Shown here in pieces: positions 10,237 to 17,492 of a stretch of 37,513 nt of DNA (its first letter is position 1; each line of letters begins with the position of its first letter). Position numbers and translations under genes: made by a program. The notes below the pieces were generated by a model. The model had not been told where the DNA came from. It did not search any database and saw only the letters and a program-made list of their open reading frames with translations. This DNA comes from DATADF01 sp046263155 (GTDB lineage: Bacteria > Actinomycetota > CADDZG01 > WHSQ01), in NCBI GenBank assembly GCA_046263155.1, contig JBHELF010000102.1:1-37513 (forward strand), read 5' to 3'.

Positions 10237-10604
10237 GTCTGTTCGATCCGCATAGTTGCCTTTGCCTCGAGCTCTAGACGACGAAATAACGAGCCCACGA
10301 TCGGTACTCGGCCCTCGGGGCGATAGTGGAGGATCACGGTCAGCGGTTTGCCGGCAAGGCGATCGTGGGGGCTCGGCTGGATGGTGAGCTCCAGGTTTTG
10401 CAACCCGCTAGAAGCTGCGGCCTCACGCGCTGCCGCGGGGTCGGAGTCCACCACCGCGGCACGCGCGGCCTCTCGTGCCGCGTGCCACAGCCGGCCCTGG
10501 TCGGCGACTATCAGGCCGATTTGCACCAGCGCGGCCACGAGCAGGGCGACAAAGGGCAGGCACAGGGCCAGCTCGACCGTCGCCTGCCCCCGTTCCGACG
10601 GCAA
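10233..10604 (-). CDS. tadE: TadE-like minor pilin/pilus assembly protein
   Basis: 123 residues from a TTG start 11 bases after the Flp gene. RGQATVELALCLPFVALLVAALVQIGLIVADQ is a TadE-type N-terminus: Glu five residues after the processing Gly, then a membrane helix. The rest is a small extracytoplasmic domain. It belongs to the Flp/Tad pilus, where TadE-type pseudopilins are cleaved by a prepilin peptidase. No such peptidase is in this window. Its stop overlaps the start of the next gene (ATGA). Confidence 0.85.
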   Translation of the reverse strand: MPSERGQATVELALCLPFVALLVAALVQIGLIVADQGRLWHAAREAARAAVVDSDPAAAREAAASSGLQNLELTIQPSPHDRLAGKPLTVILHYRPEGRVPIVGSLFRRLELEAKATMRIEQT

Positions 10605-10615
10605 CCGATCTGGCT

Positions 10616-10795
10616 TCAGCCGTCCGCTCGCTCGACGAGACCCGAGACGATCGACTCGAACATCTCCGAGAGGCTTCCCGACTTAACGAAGGCGGCGAAC
10701 ACGCCGACGATGAGCCCGGCGACCAGAAGCACCAGCGCGTACTCGGCGGTCGTCTGACCCCGCTGTCCGTAGAGAAGGGACGTGATCCGAGTCAT
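10616..10795 (-). CDS. flp: Flp-type major pilin (DUF4244/Rv3656c-like)
   Basis: 59 residues, below the length at which gene finders are reliable, but clear: MTRITSLLYGQRGQTTAEYA followed by the hydrophobic helix LVLLVAGLIVGVFAAFV and a short polar tail. The G-Q-T-T-A-E-Y context is the Flp prepilin processing site, with cleavage expected after the glycine and Glu at +5. A GGAGG ribosome site precedes the ATG. It heads the flp-tadE-tadG/VanY cluster, and a 16-bp palindrome sits 75 bases upstream. In the fibre it should be the main subunit. Confidence 0.9.
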   Translation of the reverse strand: MTRITSLLYGQRGQTTAEYALVLLVAGLIVGVFAAFVKSGSLSEMFESIVSGLVERADG

Positions 10796-10994
10796 CTACA
10801 CCTCCGGATTGCTGACCGGCGGATTACCGGCGACTGGGTCTAATGACGCGCCATCTCAAGCGATTTGTCTGTGGCGCGCGCCACACCCCCAAGAATTTCT
10901 CCTTTTTTCCGCCTTCGGAGCTTGTGGTGACGAAGCGCGGCACCGCCATGTGCGCATCGTGCCCGGCTGTGACCGTCGAGTTAGCGGCGAGGGT
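10796..10994 (-). promoter_or_regulatory. Upstream region of flp with a CRP-like palindrome
   Basis: No gene was seen in these 199 bases. At 10870-10885 lies a perfect palindrome, TGTGGCGCGCGCCACA. It matches the layout of a CRP/FNR-family site (TGTGA-N6-TCACA) with one change per arm. It shares its CGCGCG core with the palindrome before the other Tad transcription unit. No clear -10/-35 pair could be placed. Confidence 0.5.
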
Positions 10995-11513
10995 CTAGCT
11001 GGGGATCGTGATGATGTCGCCGCGCTCGACGCCCCAACGCTCGAAGGCCCCCTGGTTCACCTCGAGCGCGCCCCAATAGGTTACTCCGGGATCGTAGAGA
11101 CGGCAGGGGTCCTTCGTGCAGAGGTCCATGTCGAGAATCTTGAGGATTCGTCCTCGCTCATCAAAGAACGCGATTGAAAGCGGGATGAGCGTGTCCTTCA
11201 TGTAGAACGACGCCGATGTCGGGCCGAACCAGAGGAAGACCATGCCCGCGTCCGCGTCAAGGGTCTCGCGGTGCATCAGCCCAAAGCCTCGTTGCTCGGG
11301 CGTGGCCGCGACCTCGACATCGATCAGTACGGATTCCGAGCCGGTATCAATGAGAGCACGTCGCTGCTCAAAAGTCGGCGACGCGAGAACGGAGGGGACC
11401 GTGATTTCCGAAGGCGTCGGCGAGGCTTGGCCGCCCGAGGTCACCGTCTCCGCCGTACAGGCGCCAAGGAAACCCACTAACACAACAGCGCTGGCGATCC
11501 GGAGACCTCTCAC
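10995..11513 (-). CDS. DUF192 lipoprotein inside the Tad locus
   Basis: 172 residues. A signal peptide with lipobox LGAC puts the lipidated cysteine at residue 19, followed by a Ser/Thr/Pro linker. The DUF192 domain covers about 55-170: VEVAATPEQRGFGLMHRETL, AGMVFLW, FYMKDTLIPLSIAFFD and a C-terminal ALEVNQGAFERWGV. The family is widespread and small; its biochemical role is not established, and outer-face location is inferred from the lipobox. The gene lies between the tadBC-like gene (18 bases before it) and flp on the same strand, so it is probably transcribed with the Tad genes. Confidence 0.88.
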   Translation of the reverse strand: MRGLRIASAVVLVGFLGACTAETVTSGGQASPTPSEITVPSVLASPTFEQRRALIDTGSESVLIDVEVAATPEQRGFGLMHRETLDADAGMVFLWFGPTSASFYMKDTLIPLSIAFFDERGRILKILDMDLCTKDPCRLYDPGVTYWGALEVNQGAFERWGVERGDIITIPS

Positions 11514-11531
11514 AACGACAGCCTGCCATCT

Positions 11532-12458
11532 TCACGTCGAAAGCGCGAGCGAGCGCAGGAACGGAACAATCCCCAAGAGGACAAACGCGGGAAGCACGCA
11601 CAGAGTGAGCGGAAGAACCATAAGGATTGGCGCCCGTCGTCGGACGCGATCAAATTCACGACTTCGCTCCGCTCGCGCCCAGCGCACGAATTCACTCAGT
11701 GCGGACGCGATCGGTGTGCCTGCGCGACCGGAATTTCGTAGCAAGAAAGCCAGGCGAGACAGATCGCGATCTCCGGCCGCCTCCAGGGCCTGCGGCCAGC
11801 CAAACCCCAGGCGAGTGAGGCGCGTGGCGCGCTTCAAGTCCTCGCCGCCGACGAGCTCGGCGCCGATGGCGAGAGACGACCGCAGCGGCAGTCCGGCGGA
11901 CAAGAGGTCGACGGATACGGCGGCCAGTTGTGCCGCTTCGTTCTCACCTTCGAGGCCACGTGGAATCAGGCGATTCAGCCACGCAAGGCCCGTTCCCAAT
12001 AAACCGAGACCCAGCGCCAATAGGAGAATGCCCTGACGGTCGAACATGGGCGAACCGCTCGACGCCGCCAGGGGAACGAACCCGAGAGGGAGCCCGGCGA
12101 CAAGCCGTGCAGACAGGCGTCCGCCCGACGCGGCCACCCGGCTTGAGGCGAGTGCGGCCTCGCGCTGCTCGATTGCATTTGCTAGACGATCGGCCAGCGC
12201 CGCTCCGTCGGCTCCTCTCGGACACAGCCTGAAACAACCCGCGAGAGCGCGAGCGTCGTCCTGGAACGAGTCGTGAAGCGCCTCCAGGATCGCGGGTATC
12301 GGAAGTCCGAGACGAGCCCGACGAGCAGTGGGCGAGAGCTCATCGGCAGCCTCGGCCACGGCGTGCGGCCACTCGGTAAGGGCCTCTCTCAACGTGCGGC
12401 CGCATCGGAGCAGACCGGCCAGCGTCCGGAGCGCATCCGCGCGCTGCTGCGGACTCAT
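11532..12458 (-). CDS. Tad secretion platform protein with TadB- and TadC-like halves in one chain
   Basis: 308 residues. Two T2SSF-type units follow each other. Residues 1-105 hold a cytoplasmic helical domain (TLAGLLRCGRTLREAL...LALADRLANAIEQ pattern), and residues about 120-165 two membrane segments. Residues 175-270 form a second such domain (AVSVDLLSAGLPLRSSLAIG, RLAFLLRNSGRAGTPIASAL), and the end has two more membrane segments. In M. tuberculosis these are two proteins (Rv3658c, Rv3657c). The platform sits in the inner membrane and works with the TadA ATPase, whose gene overlaps the start by four bases (ATGA). Confidence 0.82.
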   Translation of the reverse strand: MSPQQRADALRTLAGLLRCGRTLREALTEWPHAVAEAADELSPTARRARLGLPIPAILEALHDSFQDDARALAGCFRLCPRGADGAALADRLANAIEQREAALASSRVAASGGRLSARLVAGLPLGFVPLAASSGSPMFDRQGILLLALGLGLLGTGLAWLNRLIPRGLEGENEAAQLAAVSVDLLSAGLPLRSSLAIGAELVGGEDLKRATRLTRLGFGWPQALEAAGDRDLSRLAFLLRNSGRAGTPIASALSEFVRWARAERSREFDRVRRRAPILMVLPLTLCVLPAFVLLGIVPFLRSLALST

Positions 12459-13495
12459 GCTTTCACCTCGGACACTGAGCTCACGCGCCGGCCGTTAGGA
12501 GACCGTTCAAGGAACACGGAGTGATCGAACGCGCGCCGGGCCAGGCTTTGCACGGAACGCTCGCTGCGATTCGAAGCCGCCCCCAAGGCAAGGTTGGCCA
12601 CTCGATCTATCGCCTCGTCCGCGGAGTTGCAGTGAACCGTCATCATCGAACCCTCGTGGCCGGTGGACATGGCGTCTAGTGCGACGAGTGCTTCGGGCCC
12701 CCGAACCTCGCCGATGACGATCCGATCCGGCCGCATACGCAGAGCTGCCCGCACCAGTTCGGCAAGAGGCACTTCTCCACGACCTTCAACGTTCTCCGTT
12801 CGCGTCGTCAGAGCCACGACGTGGTCGCACCTCGGGCGTAGCTCGGGAGTTTCCTCGACGACCAGTAACCGTTCGCCGGGCGGGACTTTCTGAAGGAGAG
12901 CGTTCAAGAGTGTCGTCTTGCCCGTGCCGGTGGCGCCGCCGATGACGATCGATTCGCGTCGCGCCACCGCGGCGCTGAGGAACTCCGCCGTCTTTCGGTC
13001 GAGCATTCCGCGCTCCACCAGTTCCTCTAGGGCAAAGGCCTGCCGAGGGAAGCGGCGGATGGATACGACCGGGGACCGCCCCGCAATTGGCGGCATCACC
13101 ACATGGATCCGGCTCCCGTCCGGAAGCCTGCCGTCCGCTATCGGCCGTGAGTAGTCGGCGCGTTCACCTGCCGCCGCCATCCAGCGCTCGACAAACCCAT
13201 CGAGGCCATCGACATCGCCGAAAGTGGCATCGGTTCGCACAAGCTCGCCGCGCCGCTCGACCCAAACGTCGTCGGGACCATTGATCAAGACGTCGGTCAC
13301 GTCGGGATCGTTCATGTAGGACGTAATCGGTCCGTAACCATCGACGAACTCCGACAAACGAGCCACGGCCTGGTGAGGCTCGAGCGGTACGGAGGCCCGG
13401 GCCACGATCTCTCGAAACGCTAGTCGTCGCGCGGCGGCATCGAGATCTGCTACATGGTCGTTTTCGACGAGCAGCTGCAACAACTCCGATCTCAT
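12455..13495 (-). CDS. tadA: TadA/CpaF-family pilus assembly ATPase
   Basis: 346 residues. The N-terminal domain includes YGPITSYMNDPDVTDVLINGP, the usual CpaF lead-in. The ATPase core has Walker A GGATGTGKTT (Lys at about 193), Asp-box VVEETPELR, Walker B-like RMRPDRIVIGEVRG and the His-box MSTGHEGSMMTVHCN. It powers assembly of the Flp pilus at the cytoplasmic face. The frame stays open seven codons further upstream, but ATG at 13495 is chosen because it overlaps the CpaE-like stop as ATGA and has GGAGAGG in front. Confidence 0.93.
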   Translation of the reverse strand: MRSELLQLLVENDHVADLDAAARRLAFREIVARASVPLEPHQAVARLSEFVDGYGPITSYMNDPDVTDVLINGPDDVWVERRGELVRTDATFGDVDGLDGFVERWMAAAGERADYSRPIADGRLPDGSRIHVVMPPIAGRSPVVSIRRFPRQAFALEELVERGMLDRKTAEFLSAAVARRESIVIGGATGTGKTTLLNALLQKVPPGERLLVVEETPELRPRCDHVVALTTRTENVEGRGEVPLAELVRAALRMRPDRIVIGEVRGPEALVALDAMSTGHEGSMMTVHCNSADEAIDRVANLALGAASNRSERSVQSLARRAFDHSVFLERSPNGRRVSSVSEVKA

Positions 13496-14373
13496 AACCT
13501 CTCCAGAGCCCTCCACAGACGATTGACGCTGCGACTCCAGCGTGACCAGCGCGGCGGTCGGCAGCGGCCGTCTCTCTCTGCGTCGCGCACGGCTGCGCTG
13601 AAGGGAAGCTCCAGTGTCAGCGGTCGCCCCACCAACGATTCGATCTCGGACCGAGGTATCTCTCCACCCCAGCCCGTGCGGTTCGTGACGAGGGCGACGG
13701 GTCGGTCCGCAATCTCATCCAATAACGGTCGGGCCAGCACGGCATGAGAACTCGTCGGTGAGAGAACCACCACGATGGCACGCGCGGCAGGAACGAGGTC
13801 GCCGGGGATCGAAGCGCCCGCGTCGACGACAATCGACTCGAACTCGGCTGCCACCCTTTCTATCTGCGCCGGCGCGGACGCGTCCGATCCGGACAGCGAG
13901 AGCAATCGCGTCCCCGCTTCGAGAGGAACCGTCACGGGAACGTCTCCGATGGCTTCCGCGGTGGAGTACCTCGGCGTAGCCCCGAGACCGAGACGCACGG
14001 CCACGCATCTCTCGGGGTCCAGATCGACGAGACAGCTGGGCCCGGCCTCGCCTCCGCTCGCGGCCAACTCCAGTGCCACGCTGGTGACGCCTACACCCGC
14101 ACGTGCGGAACCCACGAGGTAGAGCCGCCCGGAGGCTGCTCCCGCGAGCCGAGCTTTGACCGCGGAAAGCAATTCCTCGGGCTTGCAGGGGTCGAACCTC
14201 AACGCCGCCGGCCAATCGGTGTCGGGAGTGGTGACGACGACATCGGCGGAGGCGGCCTCTTCGGCGTCCGCGGTCACGCGCCACTCGGGCGGTGCACCGT
14301 CGAACGCGGCTGCCGCTGCAAGTCTTGTCTCCGGATCGCGGCCAACGATGGCGATGAGGGGCGATTGCCTCAC
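13492..14373 (-). CDS. CpaE-like/Ssd-like ParA-fold protein of the Tad locus, degenerate P-loop
   Basis: About 293 residues from GTG at 14373. A receiver-like N-terminal domain (PLIAIVGRDPE...) precedes a MinD/ParA-like ATPase domain. The P-loop reads VGSARAGVGVTSVALELA, lacking the lysines of the deviant Walker A motif, as in actinobacterial CpaE homologues such as Rv3660c. The fold is kept (SCLVDLDPE, SIVVDAG), so it may localise the pilus machine without ATP hydrolysis. A longer frame begins at GTG 14421, but that would place a perfect CRP-like palindrome inside the gene; the conserved sequence begins only after 14373. Confidence 0.83.
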   Translation of the reverse strand: MRQSPLIAIVGRDPETRLAAAAAFDGAPPEWRVTADAEEAASADVVVTTPDTDWPAALRFDPCKPEELLSAVKARLAGAASGRLYLVGSARAGVGVTSVALELAASGGEAGPSCLVDLDPERCVAVRLGLGATPRYSTAEAIGDVPVTVPLEAGTRLLSLSGSDASAPAQIERVAAEFESIVVDAGASIPGDLVPAARAIVVVLSPTSSHAVLARPLLDEIADRPVALVTNRTGWGGEIPRSEIESLVGRPLTLELPFSAAVRDAERDGRCRPPRWSRWSRSVNRLWRALERL

Positions 14374-14406
14374 ATGACGATGCTGCACCGGTTGACGCAA
14401 CGAAGC

Positions 14407-14422
14407 TGTGACGCGCGTCACA
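14407..14422. promoter_or_regulatory. CRP-like operator between divergent Tad and HAD genes
   Basis: TGTGACGCGCGTCACA is its own reverse complement and fits the CRP consensus TGTGA-N6-TCACA in both arms. It lies 33 bases before the CpaE-like GTG and 23 bases before the HAD gene's ATG, so it could act on either. Mycobacterial CRP (Rv3676) binds this consensus; whether this genome has such a protein cannot be seen here. Confidence 0.65.
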
Positions 14423-14445
14423 TTCCCGAGCTAGCCGTGGTGGCG

Positions 14446-15267
14446 ATGTATTCCCGAGGAGTCCACAATGGCTGCGTGGAGGCAGCCTTCTTTGATCTAG
14501 ACAAGACGACCGTTGCGCGCTCCAGCCCTCTGGCGCTCGGTCGATCCTTTATGACCGCCGGCATGATCGGCCGATCGACATTGCTCAAATCGCTGTACGC
14601 GCAATTTGTTTTCAATCTCTTCGGCGCCGACGAGGAAAAGATGGATCGCATGCGCGACGAAGCCGCCAAGATGACCGCCGGCTGGGAGCAGGAGCGAGTG
14701 CGTCAGGTTGTGACCGAGGTGTTGGACGAAGTCATCTCGCCACTGATGTACGCGGAGGCGCTCGAGAGAATGCACGATCACCGCGCCGCGGGTCGATTGG
14801 TGTGTCTGGTTTCGTCCTCGCCCGAGGAGATCGTCGAGCCTCTGGCGAAAATGTTGCGCGTCGATCGATGGATCGCGACGAAGTCAAAGATAGAAGATGG
14901 CAAATACACCGGCGAGCTCGACTTCTACGCGTATGGTCCTTACAAGGCCGAGGCGATGCAGGCGCTTGCCGAGGAAGAAGACATCGACCTGAAGGGATCC
15001 TTCGCTTACTCCGATTCGATCACCGATCTGCCCATGCTCGAAGTGGTCGGCAATCCGGTAGTAGTGAATCCCGACAAGGATCTTCGTCGCATCGCCATAG
15101 AACGCAGCTGGCCCATCGAATCGTTCCGTAACCCAGTATCGCTGCGCTCCCGGTTGCCGAACCTCCGTAGGGCGGCATTAAGTCGGGAGGTTGCGGTCAT
15201 CGGTGGGATATTGGCGGTGGCGCTGTTTATGTGGTGGCTCGGGAGGCGCTCCGCAAGAGACGGCTGA
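14446..15267 (+). CDS. HAD-IB family phosphatase (SerB-like) with C-terminal membrane anchor
   Basis: 273 residues if ATG at 14446 is used. HAD motif I is FFDLDKT (Asp17 nucleophile, Asp19), motif II VSSS, motif III the Lys of GPYKAEAM, and motif IV YSDSITDLPML. This is the arrangement of phosphoserine-phosphatase-like HAD-IB hydrolases. A final hydrophobic helix (VAVIGGILAVALFMWWLGRR) suggests the enzyme is tethered to the membrane. The gene is divergent from the CpaE-like gene, as Rv3661 is from Rv3660c. Start is uncertain: GTG at 14476 is also in frame and closer to a GAGGAG stretch. Substrate unknown. Confidence 0.85.
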   Translation: MYSRGVHNGCVEAAFFDLDKTTVARSSPLALGRSFMTAGMIGRSTLLKSLYAQFVFNLFGADEEKMDRMRDEAAKMTAGWEQERVRQVVTEVLDEVISPLMYAEALERMHDHRAAGRLVCLVSSSPEEIVEPLAKMLRVDRWIATKSKIEDGKYTGELDFYAYGPYKAEAMQALAEEEDIDLKGSFAYSDSITDLPMLEVVGNPVVVNPDKDLRRIAIERSWPIESFRNPVSLRSRLPNLRRAALSREVAVIGGILAVALFMWWLGRRSARDG

Positions 15268-15276
15268 GCCAAACTT

Positions 15277-15312
15277 TTGCTCCTGCGTCCTCCCGCGCAT
15301 ACATTGTCATTC
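15277..15312 (+). promoter_or_regulatory. Promoter of a leaderless NlpC/P60 gene
   Basis: TTGCTC (15277-15282) and TACATT (15300-15305) are 17 bases apart, and the GTG start codon follows TACATT by seven bases. No Shine-Dalgarno is present. This fits transcription starting at or within a base or two of the GTG. Confidence 0.5.
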
Positions 15313-16347
15313 GTGCAAAAGGCTCTCAGGACCGCCGCGTCACGGGTCGTGGTCTTGATACTCCTCATAGCGGTAACACTGCCGCCTTCCGCGCTGCGCG
15401 CCCAGACCCGTTACGACGATCTCGACGCGGCCAAGGCACGCCTCATGGAACTCGAACGCGATTTCGAGATCGTCGTCGAGGACTACAACCTCATCCACGA
15501 CGAGCTCGTTTCCATTCAGGTTCGCATCGGCCTCATCGACAAAGAGGTCGACGGACTGCGCGAACGGATGCATGTAAAGCGGACGAGCGCAGTCGCGTTG
15601 GCCCGAGAGCTGTACAAAGCCGGGCCATCGCTTGCGATCGAAGCGGTTTTTGCCGCTAAGGACCTCGGACAACTCGAGGCCGGCCTTCAATACCTTCAGA
15701 CGTCGCGCTCTCAACAGTCACGTGTTTTCGAACGACTCGCGGCGGATCAGAGTTTGCTCGACGACAAGCTCGTCTTGCTCGAGCGAGCGCAAGCACTGGC
15801 GCTCACCAAGGAACAACGACTGGCTCAACTTCGCCGCGAAATCGAGAGCACGGTCGCGGAACAGAGAGATGAGATCACCGCACTCAACGAGGCAATCGAA
15901 CGAGCCGAGGCCAGACAGGCTGCGCGGCGCGCCGCAGCAGCGCAAGCAGCAGCAACCGCTCCGATCGACATCGGAGAGATCGCGCGACGTGCCAATCCGT
16001 CGGCCCGAGTCGCGGTCGAAGCAGCTCTTTCACAACTTGGAAAGCCTTATCAATGGGGAGCTGAGGGACCTGACTCGTATGACTGTTCGGGCTTGACGAT
16101 GTGGGCCTGGGCGCATGCGGGGGTGTCGCTCCCCCATAACTCGGGCGCGCAATACGCGGCTACTCCGCGCGTGGCTGCGGACGACTGGCAGCCCGGCGAT
16201 CTCTTGTTCTTCGGAAACCCGATCCATCACGTCGGCATGTATATCGGGGACGGCCAGATGGTTGAGGCGCCGTACACCGGTAGTCAGGTGAGGATCAATT
16301 CGGCTTCGCGCTCCGACTACGTGGGAGCCGGTCGCCCGGGCGTCTAA
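15313..16347 (+). CDS. NlpC/P60 peptidoglycan endopeptidase with coiled-coil N-domain
   Basis: 344 residues from GTG 15313. A signal peptide (VVVLILLIAVTLPPSALRAQ) is followed by a long charged coiled coil (about 30-215), then the NlpC/P60 domain. Catalytic Cys258 is in DSYDCSGLTMWAW and His306 in HHVGMYIGDG. RipA/RipB-type enzymes of this build cut peptidoglycan stem peptides during cell separation. The start is set by a signal peptide and by the -10 box seven bases upstream. The last 27 bases of the gene are repeated exactly at 17466-17492, beyond the next gene; see the cassette. Confidence 0.92.
   Translation: MQKALRTAASRVVVLILLIAVTLPPSALRAQTRYDDLDAAKARLMELERDFEIVVEDYNLIHDELVSIQVRIGLIDKEVDGLRERMHVKRTSAVALARELYKAGPSLAIEAVFAAKDLGQLEAGLQYLQTSRSQQSRVFERLAADQSLLDDKLVLLERAQALALTKEQRLAQLRREIESTVAEQRDEITALNEAIERAEARQAARRAAAAQAAATAPIDIGEIARRANPSARVAVEAALSQLGKPYQWGAEGPDSYDCSGLTMWAWAHAGVSLPHNSGAQYAATPRVAADDWQPGDLLFFGNPIHHVGMYIGDGQMVEAPYTGSQVRINSASRSDYVGAGRPGV
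16321..16347 (+). repeat. 27-bp direct repeat, left copy
   Basis: These 27 bases are the final codons and TAA stop of the NlpC gene. An exact copy is at 17466-17492. The bases flanking the two copies differ (C before and A after here; T before and T after there), so the match is bounded. It is probably the target or att duplication of the intervening cassette. Confidence 0.9.
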
Positions 16348-16351
16348 ATTT

Positions 16352-16400
16352 CCTTTTTCTTGTTCCTAACCACGACGGACGTGGTTTCCAGCAAAGAAAA
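16352..16400. repeat. Left cassette stem-loop
   Basis: A palindromic stretch. The inner stem pairs AACCACG (16368-16374) with CGTGGTT (16380-16386) around a five-base loop. Outer CTTTTTCTT can pair with AAGAAAA near 16394-16400. The sequence is closely related to that at 17414-17464. It could also act as a terminator for the NlpC gene. Confidence 0.65.
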
Positions 16401-16444
16401 CGACAATTGAGGGATCTGTCACACCCTCATGGTCAGGTTTCTAT

Positions 16445-17413
16445 GTGCTTTCTCGACCGGATGCAGTCGATCAACTAGGCGTGGGGCCCGACATCGCTTG
16501 TCTGAAACTTGCCGAATGCCAGTTCGGAGTCATGACTCGCTCGCAGGCGTTGGCGACAGGAATGACGCGCCGGGGGATCGAGTGTCGGCTCGAACGTGGT
16601 CAATGGGAAGCGCTATATCGCGGCATCTATCGGCTAGTAGGCGTGCCAGTGACCTGGCGCCAGCGGCTCATGGCTGCCTGTCTCTGGGGTGGTCCCGACG
16701 CGCTTGCCTCGCATAGGGCAGCAGCTGCTCTCTGGAAAATGCGAGGAATTGAGGAAGGCGCTCTCGAGATAACCCTGCTTCAGTCTCGGCGGCCGCCTGA
16801 TCGGGATCTGCAGCTGCACTGGACGAGGTCATGGCCGATTTGCGATGTCGACCGAGATGGCCTAATCCCCATGACAGATCCCAGCAGGACTCTGCTTGAT
16901 CTAGGAGGAGTCTGCGATACGCGCGCCGTTGAGATAGCTCTCGATGACACGCTGCGTCGCGGCCTCACATCGATTCCCAGGCTGGAATGGCGGCTTCACC
17001 AGGTTGGCCGTCGAGGACGGAATGGAACTGCGGTGCTTCGGGCGTTGGTAGCGGATCGGGCACGAAGTTACGTCCCTCCAGAAAGCCCTCTTGAGGCCGA
17101 TGTGATTCGAGTCCTTCGGCGAGGAGGCCTCCCGGCCCCAACGAAGCAGTTCGTAATCCGCGATGGCAGCCGATTCGTTGCCCGTGTGGATCTCGCCTAC
17201 CCCGACATTGCCCTTGCGATCGAAGTCCAGAGCCACGAATATCACTCCGGCCTTGCAGCGTCGCGGCGCGATAAGGACCGTTTCAATCAACTTGCGGGTC
17301 TTGGCTGGCGGGTGTTGCTTGCAACCGTGGAAGACGTCAGACGGCCCAGCCAACTGATTGCACAAGTTCGTCGTGCGCATCAGCGGCGAGGCGGTACTGC
17401 AGCGGCCGGCTGA
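16445..17413 (+). CDS. AbiEi-like/DUF559 protein with VSR-type nuclease domain
   Basis: 322 residues from GTG 16445; later starts are possible because the conserved part begins near residue 18. Residues 20-70 are an AbiEi-antitoxin-like winged helix (LAECQFGVMTRSQALATGMTRRGIE). The C-terminal 100 residues match DUF559/VSR-like nucleases: RVDLAYPDIALAIEVQSHEYH, then RRDKDRFNQLAGLGWRVL. The Asp, Glu and His expected in the PD-(D/E)xK-like centre are present. Such proteins are common in actinobacteria, often in several copies, with no settled function. It is the only gene in the flanking-repeat cassette. A role as antitoxin, nuclease or homing-type enzyme is open. Confidence 0.75.
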   Translation: MLSRPDAVDQLGVGPDIACLKLAECQFGVMTRSQALATGMTRRGIECRLERGQWEALYRGIYRLVGVPVTWRQRLMAACLWGGPDALASHRAAAALWKMRGIEEGALEITLLQSRRPPDRDLQLHWTRSWPICDVDRDGLIPMTDPSRTLLDLGGVCDTRAVEIALDDTLRRGLTSIPRLEWRLHQVGRRGRNGTAVLRALVADRARSYVPPESPLEADVIRVLRRGGLPAPTKQFVIRDGSRFVARVDLAYPDIALAIEVQSHEYHSGLAASRRDKDRFNQLAGLGWRVLLATVEDVRRPSQLIAQVRRAHQRRGGTAAAG

Positions 17414-17464
17414 CCTTTTCTTACTCCCGACCACGCAGGATGTGGGTCCAGAGCAAAAAGAAGG
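17414..17464. repeat. Right cassette stem-loop
   Basis: It begins directly after the nuclease stop codon and ends one base before the right 27-bp repeat. GACCACG and TGTGGGTC can pair around CAGGA with one bulge, and outer CCTTTTCTT can pair with AAGAAGG. It aligns with the left stem-loop in the same orientation over nearly its whole length with scattered mismatches. Confidence 0.6.
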
Positions 17465-17465
17465 T

Positions 17466-17492
17466 GTGGGAGCCGGTCGCCCGGGCGTCTAA
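17466..17492 (+). repeat. 27-bp direct repeat, right copy
   Basis: Exact copy of 16321-16347. Its last bases contain, on the minus strand, the stop codon of the lytic transglycosylase gene (17489-17491). The repeat is therefore the former junction of two convergent genes. Confidence 0.9.

Larger units (their letters stand above)
16321..17492 (+). mobile_element. Putative one-gene nuclease cassette bounded by stem-loops and 27-bp direct repeats
   Basis: From outside in, both ends have the 27-bp repeat and then a stem-loop of about 50 bases (16352-16400 and 17414-17464). One gene, a DUF559/VSR-like nuclease, lies between. The stem-loops resemble each other in direct orientation and, being near-palindromes, also as inverted ends. 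Removing one repeat and the material between restores two convergent genes whose stop codons overlap, a layout also seen at 7940-7943. No transposase or integrase is present. Mobility is inferred from this structure, not shown. Confidence 0.55.

Noticed and set aside
16321..17492. Cassette as a standard insertion sequence or prophage remnant
   Set aside because: No transposase, integrase or phage gene is present, and a 27-bp target duplication is not typical of common IS families.
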